Shown: positions 35,224 to 46,144 of the stretch, in pieces
Layout of the letters: each line of letters starts with the position of its first letter
Position numbering within the stretch: position 1 is the first letter of the stretch
Assembly (NCBI GenBank): GCA_024752435.1
Contig: CP103027.1
Span: 992,001 to 1,056,000 of the forward strand
Origin: Allantophomopsis cytisporea
Lineage: Eukaryota > Ascomycota > Leotiomycetes > Phacidiales > Phacidiaceae
Reading direction: 5' to 3'
DNA: 64,000 bases
Position numbers and translations under genes: made by a program
Notes under the pieces: generated by a model
The model's input: the letters and a program-made list of their open reading frames with translations, nothing else
Told to the model about the DNA's origin: nothing
Databases searched by the model: none

Positions 35224-35934
35224 TATAACTAGCCTATAAGCGACGCATTTTTGGAAGTTTCACTTAAAGTAACTACATCTCTACATACGTTAGTCTAAAT
35301 CTGTTAAGCAGACCGGCTATAATTCTATAGCTTCCTCTCTACAGTATGTGTAGCTTTTACACTAATTGAGTACAAACGTACTAAGTTATACTCAATTTCA
35401 GTCAATCCTTATATTTGGCTTTTTTATACTTTATAAGAGCTCCTAGCTAGCTATATACAAATCATCTTACAATAAGCTAATTAAAGTATAAATACCCTAT
35501 ATATAGGCTTATAGTTATTTATAATTGCTCTAACTAAAGTTATAAAGGACTTTAGAAAAAAGTAAGTTAAGTGGTTTTCAAGCTGTATACTATATATCCC
35601 TTTGAGGATTATATAACTATAAATCCTAGTTATATATAAGGTCTCTATACCCTAATAAGCTTATATATACAACAATTTGTACATAGCTAACTAGGGGCTT
35701 GTATAAAGTAGAAGAGAAGTAGAAAAAGAGTATATACTTAAAATAAGTATAACTTAGTCTAGTTGTACTCAATTGACGTAAAAATTACACATTCAATAGA
35801 GCTGATACTAGAGAGCTGTATCCTATATGCTTACCTGATTTGGACTAGTACATGTGGATTTATAATGAATTATTGACCAAATATTGAAAATGCATTGCTT
35901 ATGGGCCTGCATCGCTTATAGGCCAGTCACATTA
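35224..35934. mobile_element. Foldback element C, mosaic of A and B
   Basis: About 711 bp, tips TATAACTAGCCTATAAGC and GCTTATAGGCCAGTCACATTATA. Its left part (to about 35460) matches element A with one difference seen, the middle (about 35461-35582) matches element B, and the right part (about 35583-35930) again matches element A with no difference seen. Confidence 0.85.
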
Positions 35935-36095
35935 TATTAAATAACACTGTAAAGAGTAATTTTATATATTCACCATAAACCTATCTATACCTAGTAGAGG
36001 GCTTCAGGACCTAAACACCACCTTATATAACTTAGATATCTTGAAGTCAGCTCGCCCTCTATTCCTAGCTATTCTAACTAGAAACCAACAAACAT

Positions 36096-36734
36096 CTACT
36101 TAACCTTCTTAGAGGTGCTCGACGATCCCAAGTTCTTAGCATATCCGAAAAGACCAAGTAAATACGCAGATCGACTCAAACATAGAAATGTCTTGTTGTG
36201 TTAGCAAATCTCTAGCAGATCTCATAACTTGGATAGAAAATAGCTTATAACGTACTGTAACTCCAATGTTGCCATAGGCCATAGCGTTCCAATTCCCAAC
36301 ATCAAAGTATTTGGCATAACCAAGAACATGATATGTGACAGCCAAATGCCCAATATCTGCAATCCAAAGAGCAATCATATAATTTCTCACTAGCCTGAGG
36401 TCCGTAGTGGTATATAGTACGGCAATCCCAATCATGGCTAGTAGCAGGTATATGTTTCCCAACTGCAAGGAAACCAGATGAGCTAAAAAACAGTCAGTCT
36501 GTATTTGAGAAGATTGTTGAATTATGTTAACCATTGGGTGTAAGGATTTGTCTGATGGAACCCGGAATTTGTTCTCTGACAAAATACTCAGAATCGATCA
36601 CAGGTGCTAGATAGCCGGCAACACTATACTATAATCAATTGTGAACAATTTGTTGTTAGTCGTGGGACTCACAGCGACAGTGGCTCGAAGATTGTAAAGA
36701 CAAAGCGTGGAAAGTTGGGCAGTACAGATGTCAT
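36096..36734 (-). CDS. DUF7704 integral membrane protein
   Basis: Small membrane protein of unknown function found across filamentous ascomycetes. Four exons (36734-36673, 36623-36532, 36482-36256, 36191-36096), phases exact, 158 residues. Starts MTSVLPNFPRFVFTIFEPLS, continues LVAGYLAPVID, then helices LQLGNIYLLLAMIGIAVLYTT, ALWIADIGHLAVTYHVLGYA and SAYLLGLFGYAK; ends with a Lys-rich tail SSSTSKKVK, which may be an ER-retrieval-like signal. About four transmembrane segments. Introns of 49, 49 and 64 bp. Divergent from the Myb gene, and the first normal gene after the second repeat cluster. Confidence 0.85.
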
Positions 36735-37095
36735 TTTTATTGAGTGAGACAGAAAGAGAATAGAAGATGATGTTTATATGCTTGAATAGAAAAAGTTCTG
36801 CTTGTGCCTTGGGTATTATGATAAACAGGTTGAGACGTAAGGTATTTAAGTGTCATGTAGAGTACACACCTTGTACTATTTGTATATGGACAATTTTTGG
36901 TTAGCTGAAGCCTATCACACTCATTAGGCCAGGTTCGCTATGTCGGATACGCCGAACCTGCAACGACATTCGTTGTAGCCGACAACTCATATCTACTACC
37001 TCCTGTTTAGATTACTTGAGCACGGGGTAAGAAGAGTCTGGTATTTTTTACGGGCCAATTTCACGTTCGCCAAACACTATGATCGTTCGATAGAG
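36735..37095. other. Divergent intergenic region (DUF7704 / Myb)
   Basis: 361 bp between divergent start codons; shared promoter space, no motif recognised. Confidence 0.55.
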
Positions 37096-38883
37096 ATGTA
37101 CAATACCATAGAGCCAAGGCTCATTGCGCTGCTCAACGACTCGTCGCTCGAGAAGAGAAAAAGTCCCTCTCTCAGTCTTCCACCACTCCAGCGAGCCCGA
37201 GTTTCACGGCGGCCGTCACCTCTAGAACCAGAGACCACTACGAACCCTGGATCTCAGTCTACAAATCGACCTTCAATCTCCCGGCAGATTTCATCGACGG
37301 AAGCATCGACCAAGCAAGATGATCGCACCACCGCCGCTGTTACTCTCAATGTTGGCGCTCGTCTGCCTGGCAAGACGTCTTCCCAATCACTTCGGAAAAT
37401 CCTAGGTGATGATGAATATCAGGGAGATACCCGAACTACCAAGAAGAGGCGTAAGCTCGACAGCGGCAATGATGAGTTTGTGCAGCTACCTCAACCTGCA
37501 CCAAAGAAACAGAAGGCGACTCCACAAATCGTGCCTCCTATTATCATTGGATTATTTGAACCACCTCCAAACGCGGCTCTTTTCCCGCCCATTGCCTCGA
37601 GTTCCTTCCACGACTCACTTGGCCGAAATTCTTTGAATACTGCACCGCTTGTGGGCCCTGGAAAAGCCGCTGACTTGGGAGCTGTAACACCAGCAACTGG
37701 TGAGATCAAATGTACATCGGCAGAGAACAAGCCTAAGGTACAACAGCGTCGGAAGTGGACAGACGAGGAAACCAGCCATCTTTTACTGGGTGTACATAAA
37801 TATGGTGTCGGAAAGTGGAAGTCCATCCTAAAGGATCCGGAGTTTCATTTCGATAACCGCAACGCTGTTGATCTTAAAGATCGCTTTCGCACATGCTGTC
37901 CCAATGAAATTCGCAACAGGCTCACAAAGGGATCAAAACCATCAGCTCACCAAAAAAAGCTGAACACGAAAGATGACAGTGCCCCGAACCCTGCTCTCGA
38001 GACCTCTGATTGCACTTGGTCTAACTCTGCAGTAGATATCAATAGTTGCAACTTTGGAAGCCAGGAAGGGCGTCTTGATGATACACCATCTACATGTATG
38101 ACCGACGCCCAAACAGTCAAAGCCAGGGGACTGCGCAAGAGTCGCGCTCATCGGAAGCAAATTGCAGACTTGAAAGAGCTCGGAATCAACGTTCCCTTCC
38201 GCCCATCAGATCGAAGAGAACGGAGACCTTTCAATGAAGAGGAAGACAACCACATTCTACAAGGATGGGAACGATATGGGCAGGCATGGACTCGTATATT
38301 GAGTGATCCCGATTTCAAGCTCCAAGGAAGGCGACCCACAGACCTCCGTGACCGATTCAGGAATCGCTTTCCAGAGAAGTATGCAGATGCCGTGCCAAAA
38401 GTTAACACGACAGGATCAATACCGGAAAGTACCCCGAAAGAAGTTGCAGGTATGCAGATTGATCACAGATCTATGGGCTCCAAGGCAGAATACTCTTCCA
38501 TTTACGAATCTTCAAGCCGCCAACAGTTACCTCAATACCAGTTAGAAAGATACATGACGTCAGTCGCTCCCAGTGTACATGGCAACAACACTGCAGGGAA
38601 GCCAGTATCTCAACATGGTATGCAGCCTTTCAAGGAAACAGTCCCCGAAGCATCATTTAACATCGAAATGCCTCTTTTATGGAACGACCACCTCAACAGT
38701 ATTGGAGAAATGGATATTCAACGTTTCCTGCTTGACGAGAGCTGGCCTATGCCAGGCTTACCAATCAAGCATAAACCGAGTTTCACCGACATTGAGAGTA
38801 TTTGTGCTCCTGTACCTAGTAATTCTAATGGAGTAGGAGTAGGCCCATTTGGTTATGATATTCTGGAGTTTCGGGAATCTTAA
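37096..38883 (+). CDS. Two-Myb telobox DNA-binding protein (Teb1/Tay1-like)
   Basis: Likely nuclear protein binding double-stranded telomere-type repeats, by similarity of architecture to fission yeast Teb1 and Yarrowia Tay1. Single exon, 595 residues. Two Myb repeats: about 217-270 (RRKWTDEETSHLLLGVHKYG, then VDLKDRFRT, a telobox variant) and about 375-428 (RRPFNEEEDNHILQGWERYG, then TDLRDRFRNRFP). The N-terminal 200 residues are low-complexity, Ser/Pro/Arg-rich, with a basic cluster KKRRK near 117 that may be a nuclear signal. Tryptophan positions expected for Myb helices are present. A role as a transcription factor instead of a telomere factor is equally possible. Confidence 0.85.
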   Translation: MYNTIEPRLIALLNDSSLEKRKSPSLSLPPLQRARVSRRPSPLEPETTTNPGSQSTNRPSISRQISSTEASTKQDDRTTAAVTLNVGARLPGKTSSQSLRKILGDDEYQGDTRTTKKRRKLDSGNDEFVQLPQPAPKKQKATPQIVPPIIIGLFEPPPNAALFPPIASSSFHDSLGRNSLNTAPLVGPGKAADLGAVTPATGEIKCTSAENKPKVQQRRKWTDEETSHLLLGVHKYGVGKWKSILKDPEFHFDNRNAVDLKDRFRTCCPNEIRNRLTKGSKPSAHQKKLNTKDDSAPNPALETSDCTWSNSAVDINSCNFGSQEGRLDDTPSTCMTDAQTVKARGLRKSRAHRKQIADLKELGINVPFRPSDRRERRPFNEEEDNHILQGWERYGQAWTRILSDPDFKLQGRRPTDLRDRFRNRFPEKYADAVPKVNTTGSIPESTPKEVAGMQIDHRSMGSKAEYSSIYESSSRQQLPQYQLERYMTSVAPSVHGNNTAGKPVSQHGMQPFKETVPEASFNIEMPLLWNDHLNSIGEMDIQRFLLDESWPMPGLPIKHKPSFTDIESICAPVPSNSNGVGVGPFGYDILEFRES

Positions 38884-39389
38884 GCTCTCTCTTTTGAGCT
38901 GGTGTTTAATAGGGTCTGTTCTGACGGCTGCAACACATCACCTCAAGATGAAGTTGAGTGATGTACTTTGCGGCGTTGGTGATTTATTGACTGCTGGCTG
39001 TTTGTGATTATTATAAGACTTGATATTGGAATTCATATTAAAGATCGACAGTGTTATTATCTTCCTTGTTCCATTTTGTTCTGCTTAATTCCGAGTAGTC
39101 TAGAATATTGGTTGAGGTGAGGTGGTTCACCGGCCTTATGAGAAAGAGGCTGATGGTTCACATCATATTCATTCTATCTCCGATGACAAGGCCCATAAGT
39201 CCGGGGCTAGGTGCACGATATCCCCGATAAGCGTGCTAGCCGAGGAACATCATGGTCGCGGTCATCAACACCTTTATACTGATTTACGTTTGCTACTCAT
39301 TGGTTCTGCCTGTGACACAAAAATTACACGAACAGCTTATCTGAAGACCTGAGTACATGTGAAACTGTGCAGACGGCATAATTTCGAAC
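38884..39389. other. Intergenic region
   Basis: 506 bp between co-oriented genes; 3' region of the Myb gene and promoter of the WD40 gene. Nothing else seen. Confidence 0.55.
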
Positions 39390-41663
39390 ATGTCGCACGA
39401 AAACGGAAACGATCACGATCACGATATTAGTGATGATATCGATGACGATGATGTGGAATTTGTGCCAGCAACAGAAGATAGTGATGATGAGGCCGAAGAA
39501 TTCCATGAATATTTGCAGCAACTAGCAGATGAAGATGGAGAACTTGAAGAGGATGATTATGAAGATGAAGATGAAGATGAATTTCATAGTGAGCATGAAA
39601 AAAAACACTGTTATCTGAAGCCTGGCTTGGCTAACAATGGAACCAGGCTTTGGACAGGTCGAGATTGAGATTGAGGAAGAAATTGGCGATCAATCAGAAA
39701 CGGGAGCAATACCAACAATTCAAGTCAGTGGTATGTAACTGGAATCTAATATCAATAGCATAGTACTAAGATGTATCTGTAGCCACTCGACGGGCACAAA
39801 TCATACAAATGCTTGCACGGTCTGAGCTTGGCCGATTGTTTATACGCTCAAACCAATTAGCTGGCGATGACGATGACGACGACGATGATGATTGGAGTTT
39901 TAATCAAGGCCCTCTCCGTCGTCGACGCCGTCCGCCACCGGATCCTGATCGCTTTCCCAAGGTACCGAGCGAGAAAGGTGAAGTGTTGATGAACTCAGGG
40001 AATTTTGGTTCGAGCGAAGTGCAATTGGGAAGTCATGTCTCACGAGAAAAGAATCTCGCCAGAAGAATACTTGATCGTGAGCTGGGCGCGGACAATAGTG
40101 CACGAGAAAGGGCAAATCAGAAGCTTATGGCACAAGTTAGATCCCACAAGCATGAGGTCAATACTTTACTGATTATTTTTCAGGGAATGATACCATCCTC
40201 TACAGCTGATACTATCATACACTACAACGCCCCAGTATATTCTGGACAATTCTCCGATGACGGTAACTTCTTCTTCTCTTGTGTGAAGGACTTTCGAGTG
40301 CGGATGTACGACACATCGAACCCATACCAATGGAAGTACTACAAAACTGTCGATTACCCCGCTGGAGCACAGTGGACACTTACCGATGCCTCGCTATCAC
40401 CTGATAATAAATACCTGGCCTATACATCAATATGTCCGGAGGTATGTTTAGCGCCAACGGATCCGAACGACCTTGGAGACCCATACGTACTGAACTTTGC
40501 TGAACGGGGACGTGGTAATGGAGGTATAATGCATCGCCATCAAAGGTTTGGGATATGGTCCATACGTTTCAGTGGAGATGGACGAGAGCTTGTGGCGGGA
40601 ACTGGCTCAGAGTCAATATACATATATGATATTGAATCCCGTCGAACAATATCGCGGATTAGGGGTCACGAAGAAGACGTTAACGCTGTCTGTTTCGGAG
40701 ACGCATCTTCTCCCCACATTCTGTATTCCGGCTCCGATGATACAACACTGAAGGTGTGGGATAGGCGGAGCATGGGTGATTCACGGGAGGCTGGCGGTAA
40801 GCGTCCACGGATTCCGCAGTACATAATTTCACGATTTGCTGACCAAATGTAGCATTCTTAGGACATACAGAGGGTCTTACATATATCGACTCCAAAGGTG
40901 ACGGAAGATATATTCTTTCTAACGGCAAAGATCAGAGCATGAAGTTATGGGATCTACGAATGGCCATGTCGACCGCCAAGCTGGACACTATTAGGCCTAG
41001 TCGATACACAACGGGCTTCGATTATCGCTGGGGACGCTATAATGAAGACGACTACATGCCACATCCACACGACAACTCCCTTGTCACTTTCCGGGGACAT
41101 AAAGTTTTACGAACGTTAATTCGTTGTCATTTCAGCCCACCTGACTCTACAAATTCTAGATACGTATACAGTGGTAGCGAAGACGGCAAAGTATATGTGT
41201 ACAATATGGACGCCACCTTGGCGGGGAAGATTGACGTCTTTGAAGCTACAAAGGACAGTAGACCAAGGGGTCAGCATTACATGGGCTTCCACCACTTCGA
41301 GGACGATGATGGAGGCATGTGGCGAACTTGTGTCAGGGATGCTTCCTGGCATCCAAATGCCCCGGTTATTGCTGGTTAGTATATTTCACTCTAACTTATC
41401 CGTGTTATGTTGTGTATACTTTGCTGACTCCTGAATTCGCAGCCTCCTCTTGGAACGGATATTCTATGGAGAGTGGAACCGTTACGGCTCATTCATGGAA
41501 TGATGGAGCTGAGGATGACGAAGCTGAGCCAAAAATGGGCATCCGAGTTGACGATAAACTGAGAAATGATCCAGCCTTTTATATGTCTTCCGCAGATCTC
41601 GGTACGAGCCGAAGCCGAGCAAGAGTTGCACGTAGGTATGCAGCAGAGGATGATTCAGATTGA
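39390..41663 (+). CDS. WD40 protein, DCAF11/WDR23-like
   Basis: Probable substrate receptor for a CUL4-DDB1 ubiquitin ligase, by family. Six exons (39390-39588, 39647-39730, 39783-40135, 40184-40796, 40853-41374, 41443-41663) give 663 residues with phases exact. The first ~150 residues are very acidic (DDIDDDDVEF, EDEDEDEF, DDDDDDDDW). Then QKLMAQGMIPSSTADTIIHY, followed by WD repeats, with WDXR boxes LKVWDRRS and MKLWDLR that usually contact DDB1. The 48-nt intron 40136-40183 is stop-free and divisible by three; its removal restores the conserved LMAQGMIPSS junction. C-terminal part is acidic then Arg/Ser-rich. Confidence 0.88.
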
Positions 41664-42095
41664 ACAATTGTTCTAACATGGAGGTTTGTTCCATGGCTTG
41701 AACCATTGGTGATACTATATTTTGCGGCAAACCAGACAAGACTGAGGAAGCGTGCTGGAGGAAGTGTGCGTGGGACCTGCACTGGCATAGCATCCAAATG
41801 AACGCGTGTTCTGGCAATGCCATACTTAAGATAACTCAAGCTCCGACCCTTTTTTTTGTTTTGTAAAGAACATGCAGTCACAAAACAATGTAGGAGTGCT
41901 TGTCCAAATGATAGGATTTTCAGAACCAGACTACGCCAGTCGCTATTTGCCCAACGCTCTTAAGTCGTACTCGCTATCCACCCCTATTGTACAGTTATAG
42001 TCTGAACCCTTTCCCAGACCAAATCGAGCCAAAAATAATCCCTTCTTTCTCTTTCTTTGATTGCGCCATTACAGACTGCCCTCTGACTCATTCGA
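41664..42095. other. Convergent intergenic region (WD40 / SSS1)
   Basis: 432 bp between facing stop codons; no gene or element seen. Confidence 0.55.
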
Positions 42096-42444
42096 TTATG
42101 CGCCTCCAACAAGGATGTTGTTGACTGGAATGTGAACTAGAGGAAAGGCATTGTCAGTTGATGGTCGCGGCTGGATTTTGCTACGGGATATAGGAAGAAT
42201 CGCATACTGAGCTTCACAACGTATCCAACAGCACCCATCACCAAGAAACCGACACCAACTGCTTGCGAGATCTTGATGAACTCCCGTCTGTCCGCTGTAT
42301 AGTGTCAGTGATATAACTGTGAGGTGCAAGGACAGTCCCTCAGATGTAGTGATACGTACGCTTTGTGCATCTGTTGATGAAGAGAGTGCCATCCTTAATA
42401 AAGTCTTTAGGAATATCAATGAATTCTTGAATCTGGTCAGACAT
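42096..42444 (-). CDS. SSS1: Sec61 gamma subunit of the ER translocon
   Basis: Small tail-anchored subunit clamping the Sec61 protein-conducting channel in the ER membrane. Three exons (42444-42360, 42294-42208, 42136-42096) give 70 residues, the normal size. MSDQIQEFIDIPKDFIKDG, then the universally conserved PDRREFIKISQAVGVGF, a single membrane helix VGFLVMGAVGYVVKLIHIPV and the end NNILVGGA. Every position expected for SecE/Sec61 gamma is present. The coding exons are too short to be apparent as one open frame. Confidence 0.97.
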
Positions 42445-43797
42445 GGCGGCGACGACTTTGACAAGTTACTTGTACGAGAGAAGTGAGGATTAATTGAGAA
42501 GTATAGAGAGCAGAGATATCAAGCCAAGGAGTTGGGGTCGTAAATCGGGTGGTGAATTGAGCAACGTGTCGGATATCAGCGCATCTGGGTAAAGCAATGT
42601 ACGGAGTGAGTAGTGTCCAAATGGGCCAGAAATCGCGAGTTATTACCTTATGAGTTAGGTAGCTTGGACATGCCCCATTCTGGGGAAGTGTCCTGAGCAC
42701 TGCACGTGACTCTCAGTATTTTATACTCGAGATATATCTATATTAGGAAAGGCTCAGAACACACACCAATCAGTGCGAATCTCATGAACTCTCGTATTGG
42801 TACCTTACCCGAAAAGGTATCACCTGAGCATGCCCAAGCTGAGGTACCCAAGGTAGATATTTAGTCCTATTGGAGTAGAGCGGAAAGCACCAGCTCCCAT
42901 GTCAACAACTCCAGTCACTTGTCTCCATCCTCACTCAATCACAATCTACCTCTACCCTACCTCACCTCACTTCACTGTCCCCTGCTCGACTGACTTGACC
43001 TGTAACACAGTAAAATAGATACTCATCTCGCGTCACTGTTCAGATCCACATTGCGAAACAACAACCTCTCTTCGGACGCATCAAGATTGGCTTCACATCG
43101 TCAACTCGATCTACCTCAAGCCGTTCCAGCAGTCGCAAAATCTATTGTCACCGGATCGGTCTTGCGATAATCTACAATACTGTCACTCTTACTTCGACGC
43201 CTGAAGTATCAATTTGGTACTTGGTACATTGGGCAGAATTTGGGCATCTGACATTTCTTTCTTGCACAACGCTACACTTCAATCTACTTTGTTCTACTGA
43301 CCTCATCATACCTTCTTAATCTTCCAAGTTTGATCTCTTCTCAAGCGTTTAAGTTGGACCACTTTCAATACCCCCCTCCACGTTGCCTGTAACGGAGGAG
43401 CCATTTACCTTTCGCAAGACCGTAAGCACAGAGCTTCGTCTGCATCTCCATTGTGTTCAAACCTGCCAAAGAAGGCAGTCGAACTTGTGTCTTTGTTCTA
43501 CACAATACTGTATCGGAGGCGAGAGTGTACGTATTTTGTCTTTCTGCCCTTTCATGGATGCAAAAATCATCACTTGAGCTTTTTTCTCGGATATTTCTTT
43601 TCATTCCTGCGGCTTAGCAGACCAAAGGACTCATGTATCTCCACCCGCTGATCAATATTGGTTTCTACCCTACAGAGTCGAATTGTACTGCTACTTTAAT
43701 CTGTTCTTTAGAACAATACAAGATCAATTGCTATCGAATCTTGCCTAGCAAATCATCACTTCAACTGAGCTGCTAAGAAGAACAGTTCTGTCCCAAA
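42445..43797. other. Divergent intergenic region (SSS1 / RRM gene)
   Basis: 1.35 kb, C/T-rich between 42900 and 43400, which resembles a long fungal 5' leader for the RRM gene. Short open frames near 43383-43651 have no family signal. No RNA gene recognised. Confidence 0.55.
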
Positions 43798-45361
43798 ATG
43801 GCTGACGACGAATTTGATATCGACATCTACGGCGATGCAACAACTGATCAAGAGACTCCATATAAGAAAGACGAAGATGGTGATATGAAGGTCGATGGTG
43901 TTGATGGTGTTGATAGCGGAAATCAAGAGATTTCAGCGGTAACACAATCTACGGAAGGAGTAAACGAAGAATACGCAAACATCAAGCTCGCAAATAGTGG
44001 CAATCACGATGCACCGAACGAAGAACGGCCCGAACACCAACAAATAAAAAGCACTGACGAATCCGGTCAGAATGGTCTCAATATCCCTAAGCAGGCACCA
44101 CAGCAACAAGGTGTAAAGCGTAAAGAAGGTTCGGATGAGCGACCAATAGATCCCGGCGCGACTACAGCTTTGCTGATTTCCGAGCTAAACTGGTGGAATA
44201 CCGACGATGATATTCGTGGTTGGGTTAACCAAGCACAATGCGAAGACGAGCTGAAGGATGTCACGTTTAGTGAGCATAAGGTCAACGGCAAGAGTAAAGG
44301 GTGAGCTTTTAAGACTAGATTGTGGCCACCAATATGTAAACTGACCTTGAGACTATAGTCAAGCTTATCTTGAGTTCAGTTCACAACAAGCTGCAACGGC
44401 ATCTAAGCATAAGATCGATGCTTTTGCTGATGGTCAGCAATATGCCAAGAAACCTACTGTGACATACTCAAATCCAAATGTTAACCCTTTCAAAACGCTG
44501 CCTAAAGATGCTCCGGCTCGAAGCAGCAAAGATGCCCAGTCTAATCGTTCAGCCTCAGGAGGATACAATAACTCGGGAGGACAAGGAGGACAAAGCAATT
44601 TTGGTGGAAGCTACCGTGGCCGAACACCGGGTTACAACGCTGGTCGAGGGAACATGGCCATGGGTGGTAATTTCAACCGTAACTTCTCAGGCCCACCTAT
44701 GGGAGGTATGAATGGCAACTTTCAAGCTCCTATGGGTGGTTTTCAGAGTGGCATGGGAGGTAATTTTGGAGGCTTCAACCGTGGTGGCATGATGGCCAAT
44801 ATGCGAGGCGGTGGTGGCATGCGTGGGGGACGTGGCGGTATGAATAATGCGATGATGGGAGGGATGCCCATGGGAGGAATGGGAGGAATGGGAGGAATGG
44901 GAGGGATGGGGGGAATGAATGGGATGGGTGGACCGATGGCCATGAGTAACATGGCTGGCGGTATGCAAGGTATGATGATTTCTAATCCCCACCAAGGTAA
45001 CGGTGTTGGAGTTGCTATAGATTTCGACAGAAACAAAAGCAAGAGTGTCTCAAGACGTCAGATGAGCTACGTTCAGACTTCAGTACCATCAGGCTTGCAA
45101 AACCCGAGCTTTTTCGGGAAACAGTCTACTCAGAGTCATGCATTTTCAACTCCGTTACCAGCTCCGTTTCCAATTTCAAACTGTCATCTCTCTCAACAGA
45201 CTGAGGTCAGAGCTAAACAGCAATCTTCCAACACAGGTGCAGGTTTCGGCGGCGCTATGCCTCATTTCAATCCAGCTTTCTTTCAGCAGAACCAGTCTGC
45301 ATCAGGAGGTGGCGATGGCTGGCAAAACCCTCATGGCGCAAAGCGACCACGACCCGAATGA
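43798..45361 (+). CDS. CPSF6-like RRM protein with Gly-rich tail
   Basis: RNA-binding protein resembling the large subunit of mammalian cleavage factor Im, so probably in mRNA 3' processing. Two exons (43798-44300, 44359-45361), 501 residues. Acidic N-terminus; RRM at ~122-195 with RNP2 ALLISELNWW and RNP1 KSKGQAYLEF, the latter completed by splicing. Then a Gly/Met/Arg-rich region (RGG and repeated GMGG) encoded by a GGAATGGGA-type repeat near 44870-44920. The end PHFNPAFFQQ...NPHGAKRPRPE is characteristic. Inside the Gly-rich part, 44970-45236 is a stop-free 267-nt stretch with intron-like ends and unlike composition; if spliced the protein is 412 residues and reads GGMQGAGFGG. Confidence 0.85.
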
Positions 45362-46144
45362 AGGAAACCTGACTTCTCCAGGGGTAAACGACATTCACCA
45401 ACAATCTAATCTTCCTCAGCCAACTCAGTACTATCCTATCATCATCAATGGCGTCAAAGGCATAGGCAATCTTGCAACAGGTGCAATAAAGGGGTTCAAA
45501 TATTCTTCTTGTCTGCTGTGTTATTATGTATTATAGGAAGCTAGGACGCGTTGCCAAGCGCGCCAAACAACATGCATACATCTGAGAATTCTAATGAAAT
45601 ATGTTCCAAGAAAAAGTTGTTGGTCCTTGAAGGAGTTGCTGCAACTTCCCTAGTAATGTTGTATCACAGGATCTCTCTTGCATGTTTTTGTCATTGGTAT
45701 TGCTAATGGGTCGTCGTTGCTCTCAGTACCCAAAGGAAGTCCCGCTTCCTCAACTTGAAATCAAGTGCGTCCATCATTGTCGAACTTTGGTATATAGTTA
45801 CGATAAAATCACAACGTTAGTCATATGATAAGGTGAGCCTCTAGTCATAGAGGTATCTAACGCTATCACTTAGCAGAAGTTCATATCCCTGAATACGGAG
45901 GTGTGCGTCGACAGCCTCTCGAAGCATTTATCGAAAGCTTTTATATGGTGAACGGTTTATTGTTTGGATTAAGGGAACCATCAATTTCACCAACTGTTCT
46001 GAGGAGGGCTATTTGATGTGGTTTAGTCGTTACTGTCGACTCTTGATGCCGTGGTACCTTTCGAATTGAGGTGGTCCTTTGACCCGTGCACTCATTAGTT
46101 TTTCGAACACGCAAAGCTTCCGTCTTTCCTTTCAAATAATCAGC
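45362..46144. other. Intergenic region
   Basis: 783 bp with the 3' end of the RRM gene and the upstream region of the CNNM-like gene; no ORF supported. An additional 5' exon of the CNNM-like gene cannot be excluded. Confidence 0.5.

Noticed and set aside
44687..45042. His/Ser- and Ile/Pro-rich minus-strand frames
   Set aside because: Antisense shadows of the Gly-Met repeat coding region.
45138..45536. 132-codon frame overlapping the RRM gene's end
   Set aside because: Overlaps the supported CPSF6-like coding frame and its Ser/Gln-rich peptide is a frame-shifted copy of it.
46079..46144. Longer N-terminus for the CNNM-like protein
   Set aside because: The extension starts at TTG; the first ATG in frame is at 46145.
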